Source: Mesaphorura yosii
Taxonomy: Eukaryota > Arthropoda > Collembola > Poduromorpha > Tullbergiidae
DNA length: 64,000 nucleotides
Assembly (NCBI GenBank): GCA_009869945.1
Contig: WIXG01000035.1
Location: forward strand, 124,001 to 188,000
Direction: 5' to 3'
Below the pieces are notes generated by a model. It made no database searches. It was not told the DNA's origin and saw only the letters and a program-made list of their open reading frames with translations. This document shows positions 20,834-32,575 of this stretch, in pieces. How positions within the stretch are numbered: the first letter of the stretch is position 1; each line of letters begins with the position of its first letter. The position numbers and the translations under genes are program-made.

Positions 20834-23800
20834 TTAAACTGTAAAACGCCCAGACTTTGAGACGCAGCACAGAGCCCCAAAATTGCGGTACATGGACTTT
20901 TTTCTTCGTCGACGCGCCCATTTTGTAAACACGTCTTCTCCGGCCAGCGCCAATGCTTGGTTGTTTTCTTTAGGCATGAATTCTTGCATTTCGTCAAGCA
21001 GCGCGGTGATGTCGCCAATGTCCTTGTCGATGGAACACAACTCTTCTTGATTGAAATCCGGGTTTAGTTGTCTGCAAAGGATGATTTGTGACAGAACTCC
21101 ACCAATGTGATGTGACGTCCCAGGCTTGTTTTCTACAAAACCAGCAAACAGCAAAATGTTAGTTTTGGCGCAATGGCAGAAAGGGAAAACGGAACATGTC
21201 GTCCTTAGATTGGGCTAAATGGCTGCATGCAGCTTCGACTTGTTAATACAGTCACTGCCATGCAAGATTAATTGCGATTTGCAATTAGTGCGCGCAGGTT
21301 GTGTTGGCTGCTGAATGAACTGACTTCTGAATTCAATTCAATTAATGGCTGGGAGTCCGGGCAAATCGCTTTTCGCTTTACCATTTTGTTGTGGCTCTAA
21401 ACCACACCGAAGCCTGTTGAGTCTGAGTCCACGGCCTTAAGTGAGGCGGGGTTCTTTCTGGTTAATAATGGTTGTGGTCGTATACGGACATTAAATAGAT
21501 TGCCTACTTTCATTTGATAAATGCGATGTACTTTCCCTCCATTTTATACTGTTTCAATTACTGGAAGATCCATTATTCAGGATAATAGTCGGTGTCCACA
21601 GCTTTCTTATAAAGTCATTTATTGCGATCGCCTTTGTCAAGCTTCCTTGTAAGGAGGACCACTCTCTGCTATTTCGCGACCACTTGCCCTGGCTGGTGGC
21701 CGACGCGCATGGATTAAATTGCAGAACAACCAGGTGTATATCTACCGCACGAAGTCTTGCTTTGGTTAGCATTTTACTCGAGTCCGAATTCACTAATTTC
21801 ACGCATTTTCTAAAGTCATGGTGCGCTTGTAATGAAAGTTCCTCAAATGTTGTCTTAATTTGGCCCTTGTGGATGCGTTTTGAGAGTGGACAACGCAATA
21901 GGCTTGTCCATTCTTGAATCTTTTAGTAGCAGTGCTTTGTGTCGTCCTGAGTTGAATAAACTTTATTTCTACCGCGCACTGTCAAGCGCTACGTGAATTT
22001 TGCAGACCAGTGCCATTTAAACGACCACACGCCACACTTTTAATGCATGCAGCCGGTTTCTTCAAGAACGGCTTTTCTGGATACGACTTGTGGAAACTAT
22101 TTAACATTACTATCAGTTTCCGACTGCAACGTTTCGCTTCTCCCTCATTTTAAGTGATGGGAAAACGTGCGATTCCCGTATATTTGTATTCATGGAGTGG
22201 GATTATTAAGTACTGTTCGGGGAACTGTGTGCTCAGCCTCAGCGCAAAATAAGTACAGCTCTCGTCCCGAAAGTTTATCCTGATGTCTGGTATCTTGCGC
22301 AACAATTCCTAATTTCAACCATTTTTGTAGTTACTGTTAAAATGAGGATCACTTACCATAGTACGATGTCATGTCAATCGGCAATGTCATGACTAGTCTT
22401 CGGCATTTTCGCAGCTCACGGATGAGTAGTTGAGTACAGAAGAAGAGCAGGACTAGTTGTGGACTGTAGTCGACCGGAATTCCTTCCGAGACGTCACTGC
22501 GGAAGAAACAAAGACCGACAGATTAGCAAGGCAGCATTGAACCATATAAAAATCATGAAACTTCTAGGTAAAATCAAAGCAGTAGCGTGCAGGGCATTTT
22601 CATAAAACTGTCACCTCCATTCATTCCTCTGCCGTTATTAGAAAGCAATAAGGGTCGGACACCAGGCACGGTTTTTAATGACATCGTCTCTCTCCTTGTC
22701 CTTGGATACATAAAATGTGCAATAAACAAGTACCACAAGCTCATTTTCTGGTAAAGCAGCATGTGGGGTTGAAATAATAACTATGTCGCCAATTCTATTA
22801 TTAATCAGCGCGAATAATAATCTGCGGTGTACGATGGGATGAATGATGAGATTGCACCCGCTGCGCTTAGTTTCTTCTTGTCGTTGTGTGCGCTTCACGG
22901 GGGATCTTCTCGACAACTTTCCTCGAGACTGGTTTCCATCGTCCTAATCTCGCAAGGTGCACACGCTCATAATTAGGCCATAAATTACTTGCTCTGCGTA
23001 AGCCAGATCTTTGTGGTGAAAGGCTTTCTATGTGAAATCATTAATTTCAGAGAAAGTAAGAAGCCTGAACCAAGTACCACGAGTACTGTCGTCAATAATC
23101 GACGCTACTAAATCAAGATATCAAAATCTAATCTAATTTATTCATTGATCCGCAAATTTCGCCATAAATCGTGTGCGGCATGTGAAAGGTTGTTGGTGTT
23201 GGCAGAATCTAATAATCGAAACGTGTTGCACTTGTATTCATCCAAAATCAATATAATAAATGTATTTTCTACGACTTCACATGTTCTTACGTGTAGACTT
23301 GACACTTGACAACTCAACCGCATATTTCTTGGATTTATTGTGTAATATTGCAAGAATCCTTCCAGTCAAACTGTGCATCAAGAGCAAATCACTTTTTTCT
23401 ACGCCTTCGTTTTTATATGCCTTCCTTTGCGAAAAGAAGGCTGTTTTATTGAGCATTGTGAGATTCAGATGCGGCAAGCGGTTCTGGTTATAAAATGCTA
23501 AACTGTCTGGATTATCTGCAGCCTCTTAAAGCATGAATCTATTAAAAATATCATAATGGTATGTAACAATATTGATTTCTCGCATATTGTGCTTTCGTAT
23601 CGAAACTTTTATCCTTTTACTTTTTCTTTTGATAAGGTTTCTTTTCTTATTCAAGAGCATGCAAGCGAAAGCGACACTCCAAGCGACAGGCAGACAACGG
23701 ATACTTCTTGCTTCTCGGTTTTATTCCGCGAGTCGCGACCGTGGAATCGTTTTTAATACCTCGCGCACAGTCGAAATGGATTCATTCATTCATTAGACTG

Positions 23801-26800
23801 CCAGCGTCGGTTCGCGATAGGATTCGGCTCGGGCTCTAACGTCAATAAAACTCCTTTTATCTCATTTCCAATTCATAATATGTAGCACAGACGTAGTCCC
23901 GAGTCCCGACTCAGAAGAAAGTATTTCCTTATTAATCAGATCCTTCCTTATTGATTTACGGGTCCAAACAGCTTCCTACTACTCTATTTGCATACCCTCT
24001 TCTTGCATTTTTATTCCTTCACATCCCACACCCGAAAGTCTAGGGTCTTAAACCAAAAACACATAAATAAGTCGTCTAGAAGCTTCAGGAGGCCATTTCA
24101 GTTATTGACAATCGAAACTTGATCTTCTTGGCAAGCATGAAGCCTGTAATTGCTAATTTAATGAATGCTCCTCAGCTCAGCCATAGTTCGTCGTTGCAGT
24201 GTCCAAATTGCCAATATTCCAGGATTCTTTATTATCTTCTCTCTAAAAATGGTAACCCGACCTCATGCATCATCTCAGCAGCTCGACTGACTGATGAAAA
24301 TTGAGAATTATGGCAGGGATACGAAAAGTGCAGAAGGCTCGTGAAGAATTCATCCAATTACAAGTTCGCTGTCTGCACGAAATCTTGGCCGTTGCTTGTG
24401 ATTGCTGTTTACGTTATAAGAAATTCATGAAAATTTTGCTTGCGTCTGCCCATCAGAAGCAGCATCCATGCTAATTTATTTATAAATTTTGAGCACACAA
24501 ATTCTTCCTTTCCATTGGCTTTCTTATGCTTTAATAATGCAACTTAAAGAGCACATTCAAGGTTAATAGTCGGAATTTGTAATAGAGTTTCGACTGGAAG
24601 ACAAAAACTTTACACAAAGAGCGGCAAGTTAAAACAGATTAGTTGCACTTCACTCGACTTTCTTCGTGTAACGTTTCGTGTCTCCACATAAAACGTGCCC
24701 TTCGCCCACATGAAACAGTTGAAGTAAAAAAGTACAAGCACAAAGCTTTGTTTCGCCCGTCTTTTTATTGTTATTGAGTTATTACAGTAAGAGGAAATGA
24801 TGACAAGAACCCAACTTTGCACTTGTAATTTTGTACACACGTGTTATGAAGCGGAGTTGAAGTGGAAGGCAGAGGCAGGAAAGCAATAATCATTTCTCTC
24901 GCATCCGCATTCGCTCCTGCACGCTTTCACATTCCAATGAAACTTTCCCATTCTGGCTTATTAGCTTTTAACTTCTTACGCTTAGTTTCTTGGGTTTCTT
25001 CTCTTTCTCTTAGACTGAACGTGGTTGGAATTTTGGAATTTCCGTCTAGGCTCTCTGTGCTGATCCTCATTATATTGTTCAGCCAATCATTTCTGATTTC
25101 TCACTCTGGCACTAGCACGCTACTGAATTTATGTGTGGATTATTGCGAATGGCAAATCCATACTTCTCTTAATCAAAGACCAACATTGCACTGTGAATTT
25201 GCCAGCCACCACGCCATTACGTATTCAAGTCGTGCTCGCGTCTGCTACCACGCTTCCCGTCTTTTGATTATTTTCAATCTCAGAGCGAATCGTCTCTTGT
25301 TTTGTTTCCATCTGGAGAAATGCGACTCGCTAATGACAATCATGCAAAGCTTTATTTGCTTACAATTTGATTTTATATTTCTAATACCACCGAGTGACGT
25401 GAATACAAGAAAGTGACGAAGTTCAGAATTGCCAATTTAGTACAAAGTAGTACAAGTATACGCGAAAGTACAAAGCGTGCTTGGGGCTCTTAATACGGCC
25501 AATAACACAACACAACTGCTTGATCAGTTCATTCTGCGTCTGTAGCGTGCCCGCCTGCCAGCGTGTGTTCTTAATTTCCAGGCTCCCAGCAACGAGACTA
25601 GAAAAACACCGTGCAACCTTCACCTTTCACCGAGTAACCCACCTTTAGCGTACTGTGTATATAGCATTCGTGCAACAGATTAAGTAGCCCCTAAATTCTA
25701 ATCCATTTAAATCCTTCCCGACTGGTGCACTCTAATTCAATGCTTCTATAATCATTTTTATGGCTTCAACATTCCATTGTAGGTAATCGCATTACGTTAG
25801 CGAATAGCATCGGAACACAATACGCCAAAGCGTGCAAGCTTTTATAATCCTGGGGAAGAGCCCGCTATCTAAATTGCTTTTGCCGTGACTCTGCCACCCT
25901 CCTGTTGTGTCCTGTCTGGGACTGGACCTGGCCAGAGTCGGAACGATGAAGTTTTAATTTCATTAAAAAATAATTATGCACTTAAACCAGTCAGAATGAG
26001 CCTGGGCGTGCGGCATGGGAGAGGTTCGCAACATCTGTAGCTGATCGTTCCACTTGCTGTGTCTGCGCCACATTACGTAGCGAAGGGCATCGAAGAAACA
26101 AGTTTAGAAAGTTCTCCATCCACTGCACCATGGAAAGGAAAGGACTTGCACATGGCATGACGGCCGGCCGGTGGGAGAGTTGTTGCATAAATAAAATTGC
26201 AAGTGATGGTCATATTCTTATTTATGAATTTTGTGTTCCACCACAAAAATATAACAACGTAAGCGTGCAATTTATGAAAATGACATTGCAGAATTACAGT
26301 ACGTCGGGCGGCATGTTAAACGCCAATATTTTATTAATATTAATAAAGAGAAAGCCTCGATCTGTGTTTGACGTAAATTTCTTAGTGACAGCAAAACTTG
26401 TCCTGGTTCCCGGCATAAAATGGAAAAATAATCCCACTATTCTATTTTATTGAACCGCTTTGCCAATAATCATACAGTTGTACCATTTTTTACTGCTAAA
26501 TAACATACAATCATAACATTCATTCGCTGTCTTCTTCGTGTTTTCAACTTGGTTTTGGTCTTGCAAGACAACAGTGAGAGACTGAATCATGGAATTATTA
26601 CTTTCATAAGCAATGCATAGGCAACATTCATTCATCCACCACTGGAAGAAGTTTATTGCAGATTTCGAGCTCGTCGAGTCAACGCTGTATTTAAATTATT
26701 AAAGCTACCAACTGCAATTCTGATACGACAGTACAAAAACAAAGAATATTTTGTCGTAACACTGATTAGTGGCAGTTCATGCAACGCACACAATGCGTCC

Positions 26801-29800
26801 TCATCGCCATTAACCATGCGAGATGTCGCACGCTAATTGTGGAATTGAAATGACAACTGATTTGCTTCATGCTAAAACATTCTAGCATAAAGTAAATGAA
26901 CAATAAACGTAGTTAGCTAGTCGTGGCTACTCGTATACACATTGCTGAAAGTATCATTCTTCAGTTAAGAAATAATGAATCATTGACAGTGAACTTTTGG
27001 TGGTAATATTCTCTTTCGTAAGATTGAGGCGAGAGAGGAGTTTCAGCTTCAGTTCCTCTTTACGTGAAATTCTCACAAATTGCAATTCCCGTAATCAGTT
27101 AATCAGCACTAGCGTATTTGAATAATTGGAACAGTTGTGATTAAGTATACTAAACAGTGAAGCCGAAGGAATATCTGACGGGCTGGGCTGGTTCTGGTTC
27201 GTATGAAAGTGAGGTGTAATGTGAACTTAACACCACTAACCACGCATCTAAATTAAATGGAGATAAGGACATCGCAAGCACAACTGCTCTGTCTGATTGT
27301 ATTATGCTGGACTGTGCACTAAAGTGGTGACGTTAGTTTAGCCATTGCAGTTATTTAATGATATCTGACGATGTGAGTAGGTGAACTCATCTTTCTTCAC
27401 TTTGCATTGGTGAGCTGTGTGAGTTCGCCGTCAGAGGCGAAGCGAATTACTCCAGAAGCTAAATACAACTGCCAAAAGTACAATCATTAAGTTAAGAGGC
27501 CATTGTATTCATTCGCCGGCATCAAAATTCTAAACCACACACTGAGGTATAATTTCCAAATTCAAATTCTCCAAAAGTGCAGCCTTGCTTGCTTGCAACT
27601 GATAAATGACTGTTCACTTTAGACGAATTACATGGAAATTAGCATCCAACGCAAGCAAATTAGAACCAATTGCTATTGTAGTTTATGTTCTGCTCTGTTT
27701 ATTTTAGGTTCCATGAGAGTCCTTCTGGATCTCGCGTCACGAATTCAATATTGACATATTAGCAACACCTTGCTTTCATCCATACTCATCCCGCAAGATT
27801 GTGTCACAGTAGTCACAGACTCCAGGCACGGAATTTATTGGCAAAAGAAGACTCTAATCTGTGACCAAGATGAGCTCCAGACCCTCCTTCAACTATCACT
27901 ACGAACGACTCAACAATAACGACACAAACTGCTCAACAGGAAATGAATCTTCCAACAACAAGCTATACTCAAATGGATCAGTAAACAATACCAACAATAA
28001 TATAAAGAATCACGAGAAATCTGACGGCCACCAGCAGCTGAACCCTATCAACAAACATCACGGACATGCGCATCATTCGCACTCCTCCTCGACTTCGTCT
28101 GCCTCGGACTTCATCATCGCAAGCGGCGCGTCGGGAGGAGCGGTTCTGGTACAAGTTCCGTTTCGGCACTTGATTTGTGTCACAGTAACATTACCACTGG
28201 TGGTATTCGTCTTCAATATAGTCTACGTTCTGCACGAGGACTTCGATCGGGCAACCAATACAATATGCAATGAACGCGTGGTGCTGAATAATTTGCCGTC
28301 GTTTTCGTCCGTCATCGGCCAGTTCAACGTGGCTAAATCTCTCTGGGGAGTTGCAATCGCCCTCCATGCAGCGCCAAGATTCTTGTTCGTTGCAATGATA
28401 TACTCCTACCTGCTGTCAATTGTGCACACAAGATACTACAAATGGGTCAAGTTTGCCATTGCGTGTCATGCAGCTGAAAATATTGCGCTAATTATACTCT
28501 CGTATGTACCGTCAAATGTCCATTTTCCCACTCACATGTGGAGTTTCATTACTTTCTTGACCGGATCAGAACTCTTCATGCTGATTTATTGCATTTTACT
28601 GAGCGGTAAGAAGTATCGAAATATTCCCATTGCCTCGACTTTGGAAACCAGAAGTATCAGTTTCAAATGGAAACTCTTTTATGTTAATGTTTTGTGCACG
28701 ATGCTTTCAACTCTCGCTTATTACCGGCATGAAGCCACATGTGAGGATGGAATTTACACTTTGTTCGCACTCTTTGAGTACATTGTGATCGTCACCAACA
28801 TGGGGTTTCATTTAACTTCGTTCTGGGACTTTAGTGAGAAAATATTACGAATTTAAGTAGTCAATATTTTATTAATTTAAGTGCTTTTATGCGGCCAGGT
28901 ATGTGTTCTGGAGGAAATTGCAACTTGTTCAATGGATGGTTGTTTTAACGGATTGACGGCCTGGTCCTAGTGCAATACGTCAAGCAAATGCTGTGTTTTT
29001 AGTTAAGGACTCCATTACCAAAACCAACAAGTACAATTTTAGTGTAACTAGATAATGCGAGCAATTATAACTCCCATTTCTTCTATCTCGTGTTATTCTC
29101 GAAATGTATGCAATACCTACAAAACTTTATGAATAAATTGAAGTTGCTTGTTGTAATCTTAAAATCAGTAGCTAAAAGTTAATGTAGGCTCTCTAAAGTT
29201 GGTCCCGTTGAATATGGTGAGGTATGAGACTGTCGAAGCTTTCATGTACTAAAACTTACGTGTACCGCTATAAACTATAACTACACAACCACAGAAATAC
29301 AGTTGTACTACTCCAACACGGCATTAACAGTGAGAAACTTATGTGAACTTAGTGATTGAATGTACCAAACGAACGAATAAACGAAGGAATCTGCGCACGA
29401 CTCGCGTAATTTTCATGACATGTCATCCGACCTCGGTCCCTTCAAGTACTATCTTTCTCTTTGGCTTCATTGGTTATTTACGCTGCCATCAAGCATGAGG
29501 GTTTAAATTCCTGCACAAAGCTTCGCTCTAATGAAAATATAAATTTTTAACGTGCCGTTCAGGTGCAGGCCCTTTTTTCAGAAGGTCAGGAGTCACGGCA
29601 TTATTTCGTCTCACACTCAGCTCGTGTTCGTGTAGATAATGAATTCGATCGGCGGCAACACAACGCTCAGCGCAATTCCGGGAATGAAAGCAGAGAAAAT
29701 GAAATTTTAGACAGATAAAGGATAAAGGAATTGCCCGTAGGCCTGAATTTTTAGTAAGGAAAATCCGCATCCACTACGACCGAGTGGATTGTCGTCCGTT

Positions 29801-30244
29801 TAGGCATCTTCTGTATTGCGCGCATTAGGAATTTTATTTATGAATTATGCACAATTCAATTTGAAAAGCAATTTCACGAATGGGCGTTATAAGATTGAAA
29901 ATGTTTGTCAAACTAAATTAGAAAATTGAAAGACAATTTCGCTGTAGCTTAATGGGAATACCAATGTTAGCTTTGACTAGAATTAAATGATAGTTCGCTG
30001 GTGTGGAAGTAAATAGGTGAAAGAGTCAAGAACCTTTGGCATTAATTTGGGACAGATGCGCAAAGCACTCGACTTACCTTCGTATTTGTTGTAATAAAAG
30101 ATGAACAGCATGTCGGCATGATTCTAGGCAAAGTCTTCTCATCCGCCTTATCTTCTCACGCATTTCTGGACCATCGCGGGACTGGCCAATGTGTATCAGT
30201 AAATCACGAAATTGAGCAACGTAATTGTTCACCTCCGCAACTGC
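20834..30244 (-). CDS. RGS7BP: R7BP-like RGS-binding protein, conserved exons
   Basis: R7BP binds R7-family RGS/Gbeta5 complexes and shuttles them to the plasma membrane through C-terminal palmitoylation, tuning Gi/o signalling in neurons. Three minus-strand exons join in phase: 30078-30244, 22357-22496 and 20834-21132. The first carries a syntaxin-like helix matching the family (EVNNYVAQFRDLLIHIG, then a basic RRMRRLCLES run). The second begins DVSEGIPVDYSPQL and continues in hydrophobic/basic helix. The last ends with a polybasic stretch (WARRRRKKSMYRN) followed by a CC pair and a short tail, the arrangement expected for a nuclear-import/palmitoylation switch. Introns are about 7.6 kb and 1.2 kb, and the first contains the PGAP2 gene on the opposite strand. 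The 5' end is not in these exons; the best candidate is the exon at 59517-59888, which ends in the right phase. Confidence 0.78.
21133..22356. other. Intron 3 of the R7BP-like gene
   Basis: GT-AG intron of 1.2 kb by my model. A 114-codon minus-strand frame at 21554-21898 and its overlapping plus-strand frame begin at non-ATG codons and are not supported. Confidence 0.5.
22497..27869. other. Part of the large intron of the R7BP-like gene, left of PGAP2
   Basis: No confident gene. The longest open frame is on the plus strand at 24862-25416 (184 codons from a GTG; 159 from the ATG at 24937). It is hydrophobic and Ser/Leu-rich with no domain, typical of a chance frame in AT-rich DNA. Another plus-strand ATG frame of 107 codons lies at 26130-26453. 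A 3' splice-like TTTATTTTAG ending at 27707 may start the last 5' UTR exon of PGAP2; the sequence just after it holds a 13-codon upstream ORF (ATG 27712). Confidence 0.4.
27870..28856 (+). CDS. PGAP2: PGAP2 (FRAG1/DRAM/Sfk1 family), GPI-anchor lipid remodelling
   Basis: PGAP2 is a Golgi multi-pass membrane protein needed for the fatty-acid remodelling step that gives mature GPI-anchored proteins. The single uninterrupted frame encodes 328 aa from the ATG at 27870. Residues 1-95 form a cytosolic, Asn/His/Ser-rich, low-complexity extension longer than usual. The conserved part begins at VPFRHLICV with the first membrane segment (about 101-121), then a luminal loop with Cys and NLPSFSSVIG, and further hydrophobic segments (LFVAMIYSYLL, IALIILSYV, FMLIYCILL). 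The family signatures EYIVIVTNMGFH and a final helix close the protein. It lies inside an R7BP-like intron on the opposite strand. A possible upstream ORF precedes it. No intron is seen in the coding region, unlike its neighbours. An AATAAA follows at 29132. Confidence 0.93.
   Translation: MSSRPSFNYHYERLNNNDTNCSTGNESSNNKLYSNGSVNNTNNNIKNHEKSDGHQQLNPINKHHGHAHHSHSSSTSSASDFIIASGASGGAVLVQVPFRHLICVTVTLPLVVFVFNIVYVLHEDFDRATNTICNERVVLNNLPSFSSVIGQFNVAKSLWGVAIALHAAPRFLFVAMIYSYLLSIVHTRYYKWVKFAIACHAAENIALIILSYVPSNVHFPTHMWSFITFLTGSELFMLIYCILLSGKKYRNIPIASTLETRSISFKWKLFYVNVLCTMLSTLAYYRHEATCEDGIYTLFALFEYIVIVTNMGFHLTSFWDFSEKILRI
29132..29137 (+). promoter_or_regulatory. Polyadenylation signal of PGAP2
   Basis: Canonical AATAAA 275 bp after the PGAP2 stop codon, the first plus-strand copy after the gene. 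A second AATAAA follows near 29375 and could be an alternative site. Confidence 0.55.
29138..30077. other. Intron sequence right of PGAP2
   Basis: No gene seen between the PGAP2 3' end and the R7BP-like exon at 30078. An 80-codon minus-strand frame at 29528-29770 is unsupported. Confidence 0.45.
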
Positions 30245-30996
30245 CTGCATAAACAAATTAATAAAGGTTCTTGTTAGTGCAATTCGCGGCTGCGGTATCT
30301 GGAATATCGACCTCTTGCTTGCAAATAATTAAATCCTCATAATGTAATGTAAACGAGATTATGACAATACAATGAGACGGATTGTGGACAAAAGTGCCAT
30401 ACATTCCAATCGCAGGCAGTCCTATCAGATTGAAATTGTATTCTCGCATTGAGCAAAAACGATTTGAGGCAATTTTTCTATTTTCGAAGGCAAGTTCAGC
30501 AGGACGGGAAGAGATTGGCAAACAATGCGCACTTTGATTGATTTCTCACTTGAACGCAGTATAAAGTCGTTTGCGATGGTTCCGAAGAGTGCACGCGTGT
30601 CAATAAAGTGACACGTGGATGGTTACAGAGTACGCCATATACGACCTATATCAATTTGATTCTTGGATTCAGACAACTGTAATCAAATTTATTGTGTAAA
30701 TAAAAATGAGAAACGAACAAAATCACGAGTTCACAAGTAGTATGCAAATATAGGGCGAAGAAAATACTTAGAATAATAGCACGCTTTCAATTCATCTCGC
30801 AAATGATTACTCAGGGTGTTCTCGAATTGGAGTGTAGGTATACAGTTCAAGCAGCACATTTCCAACTTCAGTGACCTGAAATTAAATGGGCAGGTGCAAG
30901 GTGCACTGTACAAGAATGTAGACATTTTATTAAAATTTTGTTCTCCAAGTACTAATTAAACACAATTTTGAATTCGGGCAAATCGCTGAATAGTTT
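30245..30996. other. Gap between R7BP-like exon and the unrecognised gene; possible orphan exon
   Basis: A minus-strand stretch at about 30808-30873 follows a good acceptor (TTAATTTCAG) and reads VTEVGNVLLELYTYTPIREHPE then stop, which looks protein-like. It could be an alternative last exon of the gene at 31-32.6 kb or chance; I could not join it in phase to a neighbour with confidence. Confidence 0.25.
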
Positions 30997-32575
30997 TCAA
31001 CGGAACATGCGATGATATTTGGTGTAGAAGGCTTCTGCTGCTTTAACTTCACGTTGGTACGTGCGAAGGAGCTGTTGGGCTCTCAAAAACATGTCCACTG
31101 CGTCTTCAGCCCGATCATACACATTGTCAACGAAAGAGGAATGATATGGGCTCCAAACAGACTCCAATTTCACCTCCCGACGAATGCCATACTGTGCTTT
31201 CGTAGCGCCCAGTGATAGTTTGCGAAGCAACTCAGTTTCACAGGATCGAATTCTGCGCTCTTCTTCTTCTTCCTCCTCTTCCTCGCCTGCGCTTTCTCCG
31301 CCAAATTCGTCCGTCGTATTTGTGGAGAGGACGTACCCGGGAATGTCTTGAACGGAAGTCTCTTCCGATGGAGACGTTTCTGCAAAATCATCGTACTCCT
31401 CACCACCCCACTCGTGTTCGCGGTGCGGTGCAAACTTCTTGGCTTTCCGAATTGAAGGTGGTGGTGGTGGCAGGCGCCTAGGTTTCCCAATATCCATACC
31501 TGATTTTGCACCAACAATCGACCCAGTAGAAGGTTGCGCGGCTAACTTAGCATTTGCCTTCATGTACTTTGCCGTAAATATTTCACCAAGCTCGTCGTCA
31601 GGTTCTTCGTCTTCGCTTATCTTTTCGGCTTGAACTAGGGAGAGAAATCGTTTTGAAGTTTACCGTAGCTGACTTTGATTAGAGAGCGATGACTGGACAA
31701 CTTTTGATTACCTTCTTCCGCATTAAGTTTGTAGTGACTAGGATGAAACCCGAAGAGGATGCCAGTTCGTTCATACTCTTCAAATGGTTCGACGAGTGTG
31801 ATTGGTGGCGGTTTCTTCGCTGTCCCAGTTCCACTAATTTCATTCTCCAACTTGGATAATCGATTTAGGACACGATTCACACTAAAAACGGGTCAGCCAG
31901 GTAAACCGGTAAGCGCAATCAGGAATTATTTGTATTATATAAGATTGGCTGAGCTGTTTACCGGAAGACAGGATGATTGTACAGGTCTTGCATGTCTGCA
32001 CCAGGCTCCATATGCCCTTCAATTGCCAATTGTCGATAGCGATTGCGCTCGGCTTGTCTCCGGAGTTTTGAGCGTTTCAGCCACTGAACCTGCTCGTCTT
32101 CTTCAAGCCGCTTCAGAAGTGTTCTCATGTACTTCGGGTCAGTGATGCGCACACGATCGGTTCCCATAAGACGTTCCAAACGCACCACAACACGCCCCGG
32201 AGCATCGCAACTAAATTGGACATTTGTAGCCGTCAATTACCGGACTACAAAGTCTCATAACGTCATTAATCAAACTCACGGAAACTCCAGCTCTCTTTCG
32301 TATGCTTCGATCGGTGGGAGGCGAACGCGCATCTTGGCTGGATGCTTGCGAAGCGCTACTTTCTTTCTGGGCTTCTTCTTTTCGTTGGTGGCCAACCGGC
32401 TTTCTCTTTTTTCATTCTTGCCGACAGTACTCGAAGGGCTTCGGGCTTTCTCAGTTGAGGATGGCACTTGCGGAAGGTCTTGTGAACCGCATTTTGAGGC
32501 AGCACAGGCATCTTGACTCGTGATGGAATCCCGATTTGTCTGTTGGGTGTTTGGTTTCGCTACTGACGCGTGCAT
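30997..32575 (-). CDS. Unrecognised four-exon gene, basic/acidic modular protein
   Basis: I do not recognise a family. Four exons on the minus strand (32280-32575, 31962-32210, 31712-31881, 30997-31634) join in phase to 450 aa from the first ATG. Residues 1-90 are Ser/Lys-rich and probably disordered. Residues 90-180 hold a charged helical block with VRLERLMGTDRVRITDPKY and LLKRLEEDEQVQWL, ending in LYNHPVFR. A coiled-coil-like NRLSKLENEI follows, then a proline run (RLPPPPPS, about 262-271) that could bind SH3 or EVH1 domains. An acidic run of Glu residues follows near 345, and a C-terminal helix (EDAVDMFLRAQQLL...AEAFYTKYHRMFR). The frame is open a little upstream of the ATG after a possible acceptor near 32625, so an N-terminal extension is possible. 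It is on the same strand as the R7BP-like gene and would sit in its giant intron. Confidence 0.72.

Noticed and set aside
22638-22916. 92-codon minus-strand frame inside the R7BP-like intron
   Set aside because: Starts with TTG, not ATG, and shows no recognised domain; cannot be joined in phase to neighbouring exons.
24862-25416. 184-codon plus-strand open frame
   Set aside because: Starts with GTG, Ser/Leu/Phe-rich, no domain, no splice context. Typical of a long chance frame in AT-rich intronic DNA.
31260-31300. Pyrimidine-rich TCTTCT/CCTCTT repeat
   Set aside because: It encodes the poly-Glu run of the unrecognised minus-strand gene, so it is explained as coding low complexity rather than a microsatellite of its own.
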